The notes beneath the pieces were generated by a model. That model ran no database searches, was not told where the DNA came from, and was given only the letters and a program-made list of their open reading frames with translations. Shown piece by piece: positions 1 through 4,911 of a DNA stretch of 6,104 nt (positions within the stretch are counted from its first letter, which is position 1; each line of letters starts with the position of its first letter). Position numbers and translations under genes: made by a program. The DNA comes from Firmicutes bacterium UBA3906 (GTDB taxonomy: Bacteria; Bacillota; Clostridia; Caldicoprobacterales; DTU083): assembly GCA_002391555.1 (NCBI GenBank), contig DGFG01000108.1, forward strand, positions 2,744 to 8,847, read 5' to 3'.

Positions 1-149
1 CACAAAGTGACCCTGAGGGAGCAGCAAAGCTAGCTGATGAGATTATCAAAAACACATATAGGACCTTGATGACAAGAGGAATGAAGGGGTGCTATATTTA
101 TTGTGTAGATGAGAATTTGAGTAGATATTTTAAGAAAATGATGAGGTAG
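1..149 (+). CDS. DUF2075-family DNA/RNA helicase, C-terminal end only
   Basis: This is the 3' end of a gene that begins before the window. The open frame runs from base 3 to the TAG at 147-149 and encodes 48 residues. The tail contains NTYRTLMTRGMKGCYIY followed by a D-E-N-L-S-R-Y-F segment, which resembles the closing motif of DUF2075 (Schlafen group-3-like, superfamily 1) helicases, where the arginine of the T-R-G segment belongs to the last helicase motif. That assignment rests on remembered family resemblance of a short tail, and the ATPase motifs lie outside the window. The next gene starts 5 nt after the stop and its SD lies inside the last codons of this one, so the two are probably translated from one mRNA. 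The main alternative is another SF1 (UvrD-like) helicase. Confidence 0.7.
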   Translation, partial: QSDPEGAAKLADEIIKNTYRTLMTRGMKGCYIYCVDENLSRYFKKMMR

Positions 150-154
150 ATTAG

Positions 155-514
155 ATGAGTAAAAAGGCAACAATTGATGATTTAAAAGCTATTGTAAAGG
201 AGTTCTGCGAAGAGCGGGACTGGTCCCAGTATCACAACCCAAAGGATCTGGCTATAGGTATTTCAACAGAAGCAAATGAGCTTCTTGATATATTCCGCTT
301 TAAATCCTTAGAGCAAATGGAGCAAATTATGAATACTCCTGAAAAAAGAAAGAGGGTTGAAGAGGAACTAGCAGATACTTTTTTCTTTATATTAAGATTT
401 GCACAGATGAACAACATCAACCTAGAAAAGGCCCTAAGGGCTAAGCTAATGATCAATGATGAAAAATACCCTAAAGAATTGGTATATGGCAAGAATGATA
501 AATACAACGAATAG
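155..514 (+). CDS. MazG-like nucleotide pyrophosphohydrolase
   Basis: A 119-residue single-domain all-alpha NTP pyrophosphohydrolase of the MazG/RS21-C6 (dCTPase-like) type. Such enzymes hydrolyse (d)NTPs, often non-canonical ones, to monophosphate and pyrophosphate with Mg2+. The metal-binding signature is visible: E39-x-x-E42 in the segment T-E-A-N-E-L-L-D, and E71-x-x-D74 in E-E-L-A-D. The aromatic W23 region and a K-Y-P plus G-K-N-D-K-Y tail are also typical of the small family members. The length fits a single-domain form, not the tandem-domain E. coli MazG. The ATG at 155 is supported by GAGG at 143-146 with 8-nt spacing, and the start lies 5 nt after the upstream helicase stop, so the two genes appear to be coupled. 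The exact substrate cannot be read from the sequence. A housekeeping house-cleaning role is the default; a role in nucleotide-based defence is only a possibility. Confidence 0.88.
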   Translation: MSKKATIDDLKAIVKEFCEERDWSQYHNPKDLAIGISTEANELLDIFRFKSLEQMEQIMNTPEKRKRVEEELADTFFFILRFAQMNNINLEKALRAKLMINDEKYPKELVYGKNDKYNE

Positions 515-572
515 AACATCTAAATAGAAGTACGGTCCAGCAATTAAGTTTACTAGATATTAGGCAACTACA

Positions 573-597
573 AATAAAATATTATAGATATTTTATT
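573..597. repeat. A/T-rich perfect inverted repeat upstream of the DsrE-family gene
   Basis: The arms AATAAAATAT (573-582) and ATATTTTATT (588-597) are perfectly complementary over 10 bp with a 5-nt loop, TATAG. No T-run follows, so it is not a usual intrinsic terminator. It ends 18 nt before the SD of the DsrE-family gene and overlaps possible -10 hexamers (TAAAAT 575-580, TATTAT 580-585), although I found no convincing -35 partner. It could be an operator for a dimeric repressor or an mRNA 5'-end stem. A/T-rich spacers produce chance dyads, so the function is open. Confidence 0.4.
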
Positions 598-632
598 GGA
601 AATATAAATATTAATAAAGGAGATAAGAGTCC

Positions 633-971
633 ATGAAAAAGACCTTGTTTTATGGTATGACAGGAGAAAAGATGTGCTTTCAACATATCTTAATGAATGC
701 ATTAGACCTAGATGCTGCAGGTGGGGAAGTAAAGATAATATTTGAGGGTGCATCAGTAAAGCTGGTTTCAAAGTTTGAGGATGAGGGCAACCCCTTATAT
801 AAAAAGGCAAAGGAAGCAGGCTTAATAGCTGGGATTTGCCTAGCCTGTTCCAAGGTACTTAATGTCTATGAGGCTAACCTAAAAAGTGGCCTGCCTATGC
901 TAGATGACATGTATGGTCATGCAGGTATGAAAAGCTATTTAAATAAAGGATATGAAGTAATAAGTATCTAA
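633..971 (+). CDS. DsrE-family protein
   Basis: A 112-residue cytoplasmic protein (no signal peptide, no membrane segment) that resembles the DsrE/DsrF-like fold, an alpha/beta sandwich family linked in some members to sulfur-relay chemistry. Family-like features are the N-terminal beta strand leading into F-Y-G-M-T-G-E-K, the strand V-K-I-I-F-E-G-A-S (33-41), the central G-L-I-A-G-I-C-L-A-C-S segment with C69 and C72, and G-L-P-M-L near residues 86-90. C15 is a third cysteine. The C69-x-x-C72 pair could be redox-active or metal-binding, but that is inference. The ATG at 633 has an excellent SD, AAAGGAGA at 616-623, with 9-nt spacing. The gene stands alone: a 118-nt gap precedes it and its own terminator follows within 10 nt. 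No dsr, tus or other sulfur gene is nearby, so a physiological role cannot be assigned. Confidence 0.72.
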   Translation: MKKTLFYGMTGEKMCFQHILMNALDLDAAGGEVKIIFEGASVKLVSKFEDEGNPLYKKAKEAGLIAGICLACSKVLNVYEANLKSGLPMLDDMYGHAGMKSYLNKGYEVISI

Positions 972-979
972 CAAATAAG

Positions 980-1020
980 CCTACAAAGGGTCTTATCTAG
1001 CTTCTCTTTGTAGGTTTTTT
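980..1020 (+). terminator. Intrinsic terminator after the DsrE-family gene
   Basis: CCTACAAAG (980-988) pairs perfectly with CTTTGTAGG (1006-1014) to give a 9-bp stem with a 17-nt loop, followed directly by six T (1015-1020). The stem starts 9 nt after the TAA stop of the upstream gene. It separates that gene from the ketopantoate reductase gene, which should therefore have its own promoter. Confidence 0.88.
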
Positions 1021-1084
1021 ACTGCATATTAAAAACAGTGGATTTAAGAATTCATTTCTAATTTATATACAGGAGCGAAAGTAA

Positions 1085-2005
1085 ATGAGTATTAAAAAGG
1101 TATCAATAATTGGTATGGGAGCCCTAGGTGTATTATTTGGCGGGATCCTAACAAAAAAGCTGGGCAAGCAGAATGTAGACTTTGTTGTAAACAAGGATAG
1201 AAAGGCTAGATTTTTCAAATACGGCCTAACTAATAATGGTGAAGCCTGTGATTTTAACCTAGTGGATGAGGATGAAAAGGGAAGGCCTGCAGACCTTTTA
1301 ATATTTGCTGTAAAGGGAGTAGACCTAGAAAGTGCCATAGATTCTGCTAGGAACAAGGTCTCTGATAACACTATTATTCTATCCCTATTAAACGGAGTAA
1401 CAAGCGAGGAGATAATAGGCGAGGCTTTTGGTTTTGACAAGCTAGTATATTGCATAGCCCAGGGAATGGATGCAGTAAAAATAGGCAATCAGTTGACCTA
1501 CACAAATATAGGACAGCTTTGCATAGGCATAATGGATGAGGACCCAAAAATGAGAGAAAAGCTAGAAAAGGTAGCTAACCTATTTGACAGGACTGCTATC
1601 CCCTATAAAGTAGAGGCAGATATAAGGCACAGGCTATGGAGCAAGTTCATGCTAAATGTTGGTGTAAACCAGGTAGTTATGATTTATGAGGGTAACTATG
1701 GTACTGTACAAAGACAAGGTGAGGCAAGGCAGTTGATGATAGAGGCTATGGAGGAGGCCAGGGTACTTGCCAATCTTGAAGGCATAAATGTAAGCAAAAA
1801 TGATCTAGACCAATATGTAAACCTTATAGACACCCTTGACCCAGAGGGCATGCCATCTATGAGACAGGATGGATTACTCGGTAGAAAGACAGAGCTAGAC
1901 CTGTTCGCAGGTACAGTGCTTAAGCTAGCAAAGAAATACAAGGTCAAGGTGCCGGTAAACCAGATGATATTTGACAGGGTAAAGGAAATGGAGCAGGCTC
2001 TATAG
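1085..2005 (+). CDS. Ketopantoate reductase family protein (PanE/ApbA type)
   Basis: A 306-residue NAD(P)H-dependent oxidoreductase of the 2-dehydropantoate 2-reductase family; the classical reaction reduces ketopantoate to D-pantoate on the pathway to coenzyme A. The N-terminal Rossmann domain carries G10-x-G12-x-x-G15 in G-M-G-A-L-G, followed by K77 in F-A-V-K-G and N103 in L-L-N-G-V. The C-terminal helical domain has the expected catalytic lysine, K187, in L-W-S-K-F, with N191 and N195 just after it, then S258-M-R-Q-D and E270 in K-T-E-L-D, matching the substrate-binding Ser and Glu of E. coli PanE. All core residues appear intact and the length is normal for the family. The start at 1085 is supported by AGGAG at 1071-1075. 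No panB, panC or panD is adjacent, and many bacteria carry PanE-like paralogues acting on other 2-oxo acids, so I leave the gene symbol blank. Confidence 0.9.
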   Translation: MSIKKVSIIGMGALGVLFGGILTKKLGKQNVDFVVNKDRKARFFKYGLTNNGEACDFNLVDEDEKGRPADLLIFAVKGVDLESAIDSARNKVSDNTIILSLLNGVTSEEIIGEAFGFDKLVYCIAQGMDAVKIGNQLTYTNIGQLCIGIMDEDPKMREKLEKVANLFDRTAIPYKVEADIRHRLWSKFMLNVGVNQVVMIYEGNYGTVQRQGEARQLMIEAMEEARVLANLEGINVSKNDLDQYVNLIDTLDPEGMPSMRQDGLLGRKTELDLFAGTVLKLAKKYKVKVPVNQMIFDRVKEMEQAL

Positions 2006-2025
2006 GGCCAAAGAGGGATAAAAGT

Positions 2026-2072
2026 CTAGTCTTTGATAGACTAGCCAATATTATGGACAATTGCCCATATTG
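2026..2072. promoter_or_regulatory. Two dyads between the reductase gene and the xylanase promoter
   Basis: CTAGTC (2026-2031) and GACTAG (2039-2044) form a 6-bp inverted repeat with a 7-nt loop. Directly after it, CAATAT (2046-2051) and ATATTG (2067-2072) form a second dyad that flanks TGGACAATTGCCCA. Neither stem is followed by a T-run, so termination is unlikely. Their position, just upstream of the putative -35 element of the xylanase gene, would suit activator or repressor binding sites for carbon-source control. No match to a catabolite-responsive (cre) consensus was seen in this spacer. The functional reading is inference. Confidence 0.3.
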
Positions 2073-2081
2073 TTGATATAA

Positions 2082-2110
2082 TTACCATTGTATATTTCTA
2101 TATATATAAT
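2082..2110 (+). promoter_or_regulatory. Putative sigma-A promoter of the xylanase gene
   Basis: A perfect -10 hexamer TATAAT (2105-2110) lies 17 bp after TTACCA (2082-2087), a 4/6 match to the -35 consensus. Transcription would start near 2117 and give a leader of about 70 nt. The surrounding DNA is very A/T-rich (TATATATAAT), so chance resemblance is possible and the weak -35 suggests dependence on an activator. Confidence 0.45.
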
Positions 2111-2154
2111 ATAGAAGCTGATAATTAAAATAAAATATGAAAGGGAGAGAGGGT

Positions 2155-2181
2155 TGGTTTAGTTTGCTACTAAACTAGGAG
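2155..2181 (+). promoter_or_regulatory. Leader hairpin next to the xylanase ribosome binding site
   Basis: GTTTAGT (2157-2163) pairs perfectly with ACTAAAC (2169-2175) around the loop TTGCT; a G-U pair (2156/2176) and a U-A pair (2155/2177) extend it. The stem therefore reaches the first base of the SD AGGAG (2177-2181). Such a stem could protect the 5' end of the mRNA or modulate ribosome access. There is no terminator-like T-run. The effect is inferred and untested. Confidence 0.4.
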
Positions 2182-2186
2182 AGCTT

Positions 2187-3425
2187 ATGATGAAAACTAG
2201 ATTATCAAGACTACTTTCAATTTTTATTGTCCTGTTACTGCTAGTATCAGTGGTGGCCTGCTCCAATGATAAAGAGCCAGAGCCTACAGTAGAGCCCACA
2301 CCCACTGAGACAGCCGAACCAAAAGAAACAGAAAAGCCCAAGGAGGAAGAAACTCTAGCTCCAACAGAAGATGTAGATCCCATCGTGGAGTATGAAGGCG
2401 GCCTAAAGGATGTATACGAGGACCATGGTTTGATTGCAGGTACATGCCTAGCTCCTGCAATGATAGGTAGTGAAAAATATACAAGTATTATACTTGAGAA
2501 TTTTAACACCATCACCTTGGAAAACCATATGAAGCCAGAGGCCATTTTAGACCACAAGGCCAGCATAGAGGCAGGGGAGATAATAGTTAAATTCCCAAAA
2601 GATACTATTGATTTACTCGATTTTGCAAAAGAAAACAACTTATCTGTCAGAGGTCATACAATAGTATGGCATAGCCAGACACCAGACTGGATATTCTTTG
2701 AAGACTTTGATACCACAAAGGGAAAAGTCGACAAAGATACTATGCTAGATCGTATGGAGAAATACATTAAAAGGACATTTGAGATATTAAAAGAGCTAGA
2801 TTACATAGACATGTTCTATGCTTATGACGTAGTAAACGAGGCCCTACTAGATAATGGTAGCCTCAGAGATTCCCATTGGAAGAGCACAATTGGTGATGAT
2901 TATATCTGGTATGCCTTTTACTACGCAGATAAATATGCACCAGACCATATAAAGCTTTATTACAATGACTTTAACGAGCAGTTTAAAACCCAGGCCTATA
3001 TAAAGCTAGCAAAGAGCCTAGTTGACGATGATGGAGAGTTTTTAATCGATGGACTCGGCTGCCAAGGCCACCTGTATACAAAGGATTCAATAGACAGCTA
3101 TATCTCAATGCTAAAATCCTTTGCAGAACTAGGATTAGATGTTCAAATCACTGAGCTAGATATCTCCCTTGGAACCTGGCAACAGATCCTAAAGGCAACT
3201 GATGATAATCTAAAGGACCAGGGCAAGTATTACTATGAGCTTATTAGTAGGATAATAGCAGAAAACGAAGCAGGTAACACCAACGTATCAGGCATAACCT
3301 TCTGGGGATTTGCAGACCAGCTATCCTGGAGAAGGGATAGGAGCCCACTGCTATTTGATGCAAAGCTAAATCCAAAGTATTCCTACCATGGAGCAATGCT
3401 AAACAAAGACCATGCAGGTTACTAA
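2187..3425 (+). CDS. Endo-1,4-beta-xylanase, GH10, surface lipoprotein
   Basis: A 412-residue secreted enzyme that cleaves internal beta-1,4 bonds of xylan by a retaining mechanism. Residues 1-24 are a lipoprotein signal peptide (basic start, long hydrophobic run, lipobox V-V-A-C with C25 as the lipidated cysteine), so the enzyme is probably anchored to the outside of the cytoplasmic membrane. Residues 28-65 form a Pro/Thr/Glu-rich linker. The GH10 barrel covers about 72-407: E-N-H-M-K at 112-116, R-G-H-T-I-V-W-H-S-Q at 155-164, D-V-V-N-E with acid/base E218, Y-N-D-F-N near 259-263, Q293 and H295, I-T-E-L-D with nucleophile E323, and W373-G374 and W381 near the C-terminus. No carbohydrate-binding module is present. 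ATG 2187 and ATG 2190 are adjacent; SD AGGAG (2177-2181) gives 5 or 8 nt spacing, so the second Met may be used. The gene is monocistronic, with its own promoter and terminator. Confidence 0.95.
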   Translation: MMKTRLSRLLSIFIVLLLLVSVVACSNDKEPEPTVEPTPTETAEPKETEKPKEEETLAPTEDVDPIVEYEGGLKDVYEDHGLIAGTCLAPAMIGSEKYTSIILENFNTITLENHMKPEAILDHKASIEAGEIIVKFPKDTIDLLDFAKENNLSVRGHTIVWHSQTPDWIFFEDFDTTKGKVDKDTMLDRMEKYIKRTFEILKELDYIDMFYAYDVVNEALLDNGSLRDSHWKSTIGDDYIWYAFYYADKYAPDHIKLYYNDFNEQFKTQAYIKLAKSLVDDDGEFLIDGLGCQGHLYTKDSIDSYISMLKSFAELGLDVQITELDISLGTWQQILKATDDNLKDQGKYYYELISRIIAENEAGNTNVSGITFWGFADQLSWRRDRSPLLFDAKLNPKYSYHGAMLNKDHAGY

Positions 3426-3461
3426 AATACTATCATAGTTTTTAGACAAAACTAAAGATGG

Positions 3462-3492
3462 CCCCCATCCTGATAAAAGGGATGGGGGTTTT
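3462..3492 (+). terminator. Intrinsic terminator after the xylanase gene
   Basis: CCCCCATCC (3462-3470) pairs perfectly with GGATGGGGG (3480-3488), a very stable 9-bp GC-rich stem with a 9-nt loop, followed by TTTT (3489-3492). The T-run is short but the stem is strong. A competing hairpin overlaps it: TGATAAAA (3471-3478), which is in the loop, is complementary to TTTTATCA (3489-3496), which includes the T-run. The two structures exclude each other. Confidence 0.88.
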
Positions 3493-3586
3493 ATCATCCT
3501 ACCCTCCTAGCCACTTAAAATTGTGTAGCTATTTTAGCAAAAATAATAAAGTATATAACATCACAATATCAATGTCAACCACCTAT

Positions 3587-3616
3587 TTGCAATTCTTTAT
3601 AAAAATATGATATGAT
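3587..3616 (+). promoter_or_regulatory. Putative sigma-A promoter of the unknown-function gene
   Basis: TTGCAA (3587-3592; 4/6 to consensus -35) is followed after 18 bp by TATGAT (3611-3616; 5/6 to consensus -10). An overlapping TATAAA at 3616-3621 is a second -10 candidate. The position downstream of the xylanase terminator and about 90 nt upstream of the preferred GTG start fits a dedicated promoter. The leader contains short complementary pieces (GAGGC 3635-3639 with GCCTC 3661-3665; CCTC 3662-3665 with GAGG 3696-3699 of the SD), too short to call a riboswitch. Apart from the terminator and this promoter I see nothing else in the spacer 3426-3706. Confidence 0.5.
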
Positions 3617-3706
3617 ATAAATAGGCCATTTTAAGAGGCTGGCATTTAATTTAACAGGTCGCCTCGCAGTGGATTGGCTTTAATGAACGAATGTGGAGGG
3701 TATATA

Positions 3707-4561
3707 GTGGATTTAAAAAATAAGCAAGTAACTCACAAGGTGTTTGGTAAAGGTAGTATAGTAAACCTTACCGACACTAGCGTAGAAGTCAAATTTAAAG
3801 CGGGTAACAAACGATTTATATTCCCTGATGCCTTTGGGACACACCTGTCTATTGTAGACAAAAAGGCTGTTAAATACCTTAAAGCCTTGAAAGAAAAGAG
3901 GAAAAAGGAGCAAGAGCAGGAGGAAATAGAGCAAAAGGAAATAGCTAAAATGCGTCTCAAAGACCGAAAGCGTGCTCTGCAAAGAGAAAGGATCTTGAGC
4001 CGGCTAAAGATTCACCCTAGCTCCCAGGCTGTATTTTGGTGTGACAAAGAGGAAGAAGAAAGGGTTTTCAATGAGTGGACAGCCTTCACAGGTACAACAA
4101 AAAGTGGCAAAAACATTGGCAAGGTCAGAAAGTTTAGTAGGCTCCACCCAAATAGTGCCTGCCTGCTGACAGCTAGAGAGTCAGATAAAAAGGAAGAGCA
4201 AAGACGGATCCTGGGCCTATACATGGTAAAGGAAGATTTTATAGGAAAGCTAAACGAAGATGGATATATACCCGCCCATCAAGACTATAGGATAAGGTTA
4301 ACAGAAAAAGAATCAGAAAAGATGCTATTTTGGAACTACTATGTAAATGAGAAATACCCCCACAGAATGACCTGGAATGCAGGTATTTGCCGTTATCTAG
4401 ACAATATGAGTATTGCACAGATTTTAAAGGACCTAGTAAAGCTTAAAAGGAGCAAAAAGGACAAGGAGTTTGTACAGGACTTTTTAAGCTACTTCTGCGA
4501 GCTAAACAAGATCGATATAAACGATATACCAGAGCCAAATGGTGCCTTAAAGCGTAGCTAA
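3707..4561 (+). CDS. Conserved protein of unknown function, Tudor-like N-terminus
   Basis: The frame is open from TTG 3674 (295 residues), but GTG 3707 is the better start: it has GGAGGG at 3695-3700 with 6-nt spacing, while 3674 and ATG 3683 lack good SDs. From GTG the product is 284 residues, cytoplasmic, without signal or membrane segments. Residues 1-50 (V-T-H-K-V-F-G-K-G, then V-E-V-K-F, then F-I-F-P-D-A-F-G) resemble a small beta-barrel of Tudor/SH3-like type seen at the start of varied Bacillota proteins. Residues 54-105 are a very charged Lys/Glu/Arg helix, likely coiled coil. Residues 106-275 form a distinct domain with S-R-L-H-P-N-S-A-C-L-L-T, I-L-G-L-Y-M-V, G-Y-I-P-A-H-Q-D-Y-R and M-L-F-W-N-Y-Y-V-N-E. 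I recall clostridial homologues that are hypothetical or loosely named; I do not know a tested function. A nucleic-acid-binding role is only a guess from the fold and charge. Confidence 0.8.
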   Translation: MDLKNKQVTHKVFGKGSIVNLTDTSVEVKFKAGNKRFIFPDAFGTHLSIVDKKAVKYLKALKEKRKKEQEQEEIEQKEIAKMRLKDRKRALQRERILSRLKIHPSSQAVFWCDKEEEERVFNEWTAFTGTTKSGKNIGKVRKFSRLHPNSACLLTARESDKKEEQRRILGLYMVKEDFIGKLNEDGYIPAHQDYRIRLTEKESEKMLFWNYYVNEKYPHRMTWNAGICRYLDNMSIAQILKDLVKLKRSKKDKEFVQDFLSYFCELNKIDINDIPEPNGALKRS

Positions 4562-4640
4562 TACTTACCTGGGCAAGTAAGCTCTTAGTAAAAATACAGG
4601 CAAGATTTAAAATTAAATAAATAAGTGGAAAATATTATTA

Positions 4641-4674
4641 GAAGGTACTTTGCAAAAAAGTATCTTCTTTTTTT
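4641..4674 (+). terminator. Intrinsic terminator after the unknown-function gene
   Basis: GAAGGTACTT (4641-4650) pairs with AAGTATCTTC (4658-4667) over 10 bp with one G-U, leaving a 7-nt loop, and seven T follow (4668-4674). It lies 79 nt after the TAA stop. A smaller hairpin without a T-run (CTTAC 4564-4568 with GTAAG 4577-4581) comes immediately after the stop codon. Confidence 0.9.
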
Positions 4675-4890
4675 ATTGGCCCATATCCTTAAAATTTTAT
4701 AATAATAATGTCTAAAACCATATATAAGGGATTAATATGTTGATATCTAGAGCTTAATAGCTAATCATACCTAGGTCCTAGGCTAGCAATATAGCGAATA
4801 TAAAAGGCTTTTCATATAGGTAGCGCGAATAAGGTCGAAAGCTGTCTTACGATTCTTATCGATATGACATATATAGTGCCATATTTGTAT
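4675..4890. other. Non-coding spacer rich in dyads and short repeats
   Basis: No gene is supported here. The spacer holds several ordered elements: CCTAGG twice, separated by one T (4770-4775 and 4777-4782), nested in GCTA...CTAGC context; an imperfect 20-bp dyad centred on AAAAGGCTTTT (4798-4817) with ATAT at both ends; an imperfect direct repeat TAGCGAATA (4792-4800) and TAGCGCGAATA (4821-4831); and a hairpin (4829-4859). No tRNA, no T-box or known riboswitch core was recognised. The elements lie 30-140 nt upstream of the predicted WYL regulator promoter and could be operators or part of a small RNA. Confidence 0.4.
4829..4859 (+). repeat. Compact hairpin upstream of the WYL regulator gene
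   Basis: ATAAG (4829-4833) pairs with CTTAT (4855-4859), TCG (4835-4837) with CGA (4850-4852), and AAG (4839-4841) with CTT (4846-4848), closing a 4-nt loop. This gives 11 pairs separated by small internal bulges. No T-run follows. It would be transcribed only if a promoter lies further upstream, since the predicted WYL promoter is downstream of it. It could equally be a DNA dyad bound by a regulator. Confidence 0.35.
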
Positions 4891-4898
4891 GTTATAAT
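4887..4898 (+). promoter_or_regulatory. Extended -10 promoter of the WYL regulator gene
   Basis: TGTTATAAT (4890-4898) is a perfect extended -10 element: TG, one base, then consensus TATAAT (4893-4898). No good -35 exists at 16-18 bp, which extended -10 promoters tolerate. ATGACA (4864-4869) is a 5/6 match to -35 but is 23 bp away. Transcription would begin near 4905, just before AAGGA (4906-4910). An imperfect dyad, ATATGACA (4862-4869) with GTGCCATAT (4876-4884), lies immediately upstream and could be an autoregulatory operator. Confidence 0.5.
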
Positions 4899-4911
4899 TA
4901 GGTTGAAGGAT

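Noticed and set aside
232..519. Minus-strand open frame over the MazG-like gene
   Set aside because: It lies antisense to a gene with intact family motifs, has low-complexity Ser/Leu/Phe composition and no SD.
1063..1488. Minus-strand open frame over the reductase gene (141 codons), and 1696-1947
   Set aside because: Both are mirror images of the reductase reading frame; composition is Ser/Pro/Phe-rich without recognisable motifs.
2026..2044. Terminator of the reductase gene
   Set aside because: The 6-bp stem is not followed by a T-run, so I list it only as a dyad.
2159..2638. Minus-strand open frame over the xylanase N-terminus (159 codons)
   Set aside because: It is antisense to the signal peptide, linker and early GH10 domain; its Ser/Val/Gly-rich part is only the complement of the Pro/Thr/Glu linker.
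3617..3700. Riboswitch in the leader of the unknown-function gene
   Set aside because: Complementary pieces are only 4-5 bp and no known riboswitch core was recognised.
3674..3706. TTG 3674 as start of the unknown-function protein
   Set aside because: There is no good SD before it, and the SD GGAGGG at 3695-3700 points to GTG 3707, which also places the family-like N-terminus at residue 1.
3713..4224. Minus-strand open frames over the unknown-function gene
   Set aside because: They mirror the Lys/Glu-rich helix, which produces Leu/Phe/Ser runs on the other strand, and have no SD.
4770..4782. Insertion sequence end or target duplication at the doubled CCTAGG
   Set aside because: No transposase or terminal inverted repeats are present, and CTAG-rich words are common in this genome.
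4690..4860. tRNA gene or T-box leader
   Set aside because: No cloverleaf with T-arm GTTCRA or T-box motif (TGGNACCGCG) was found.
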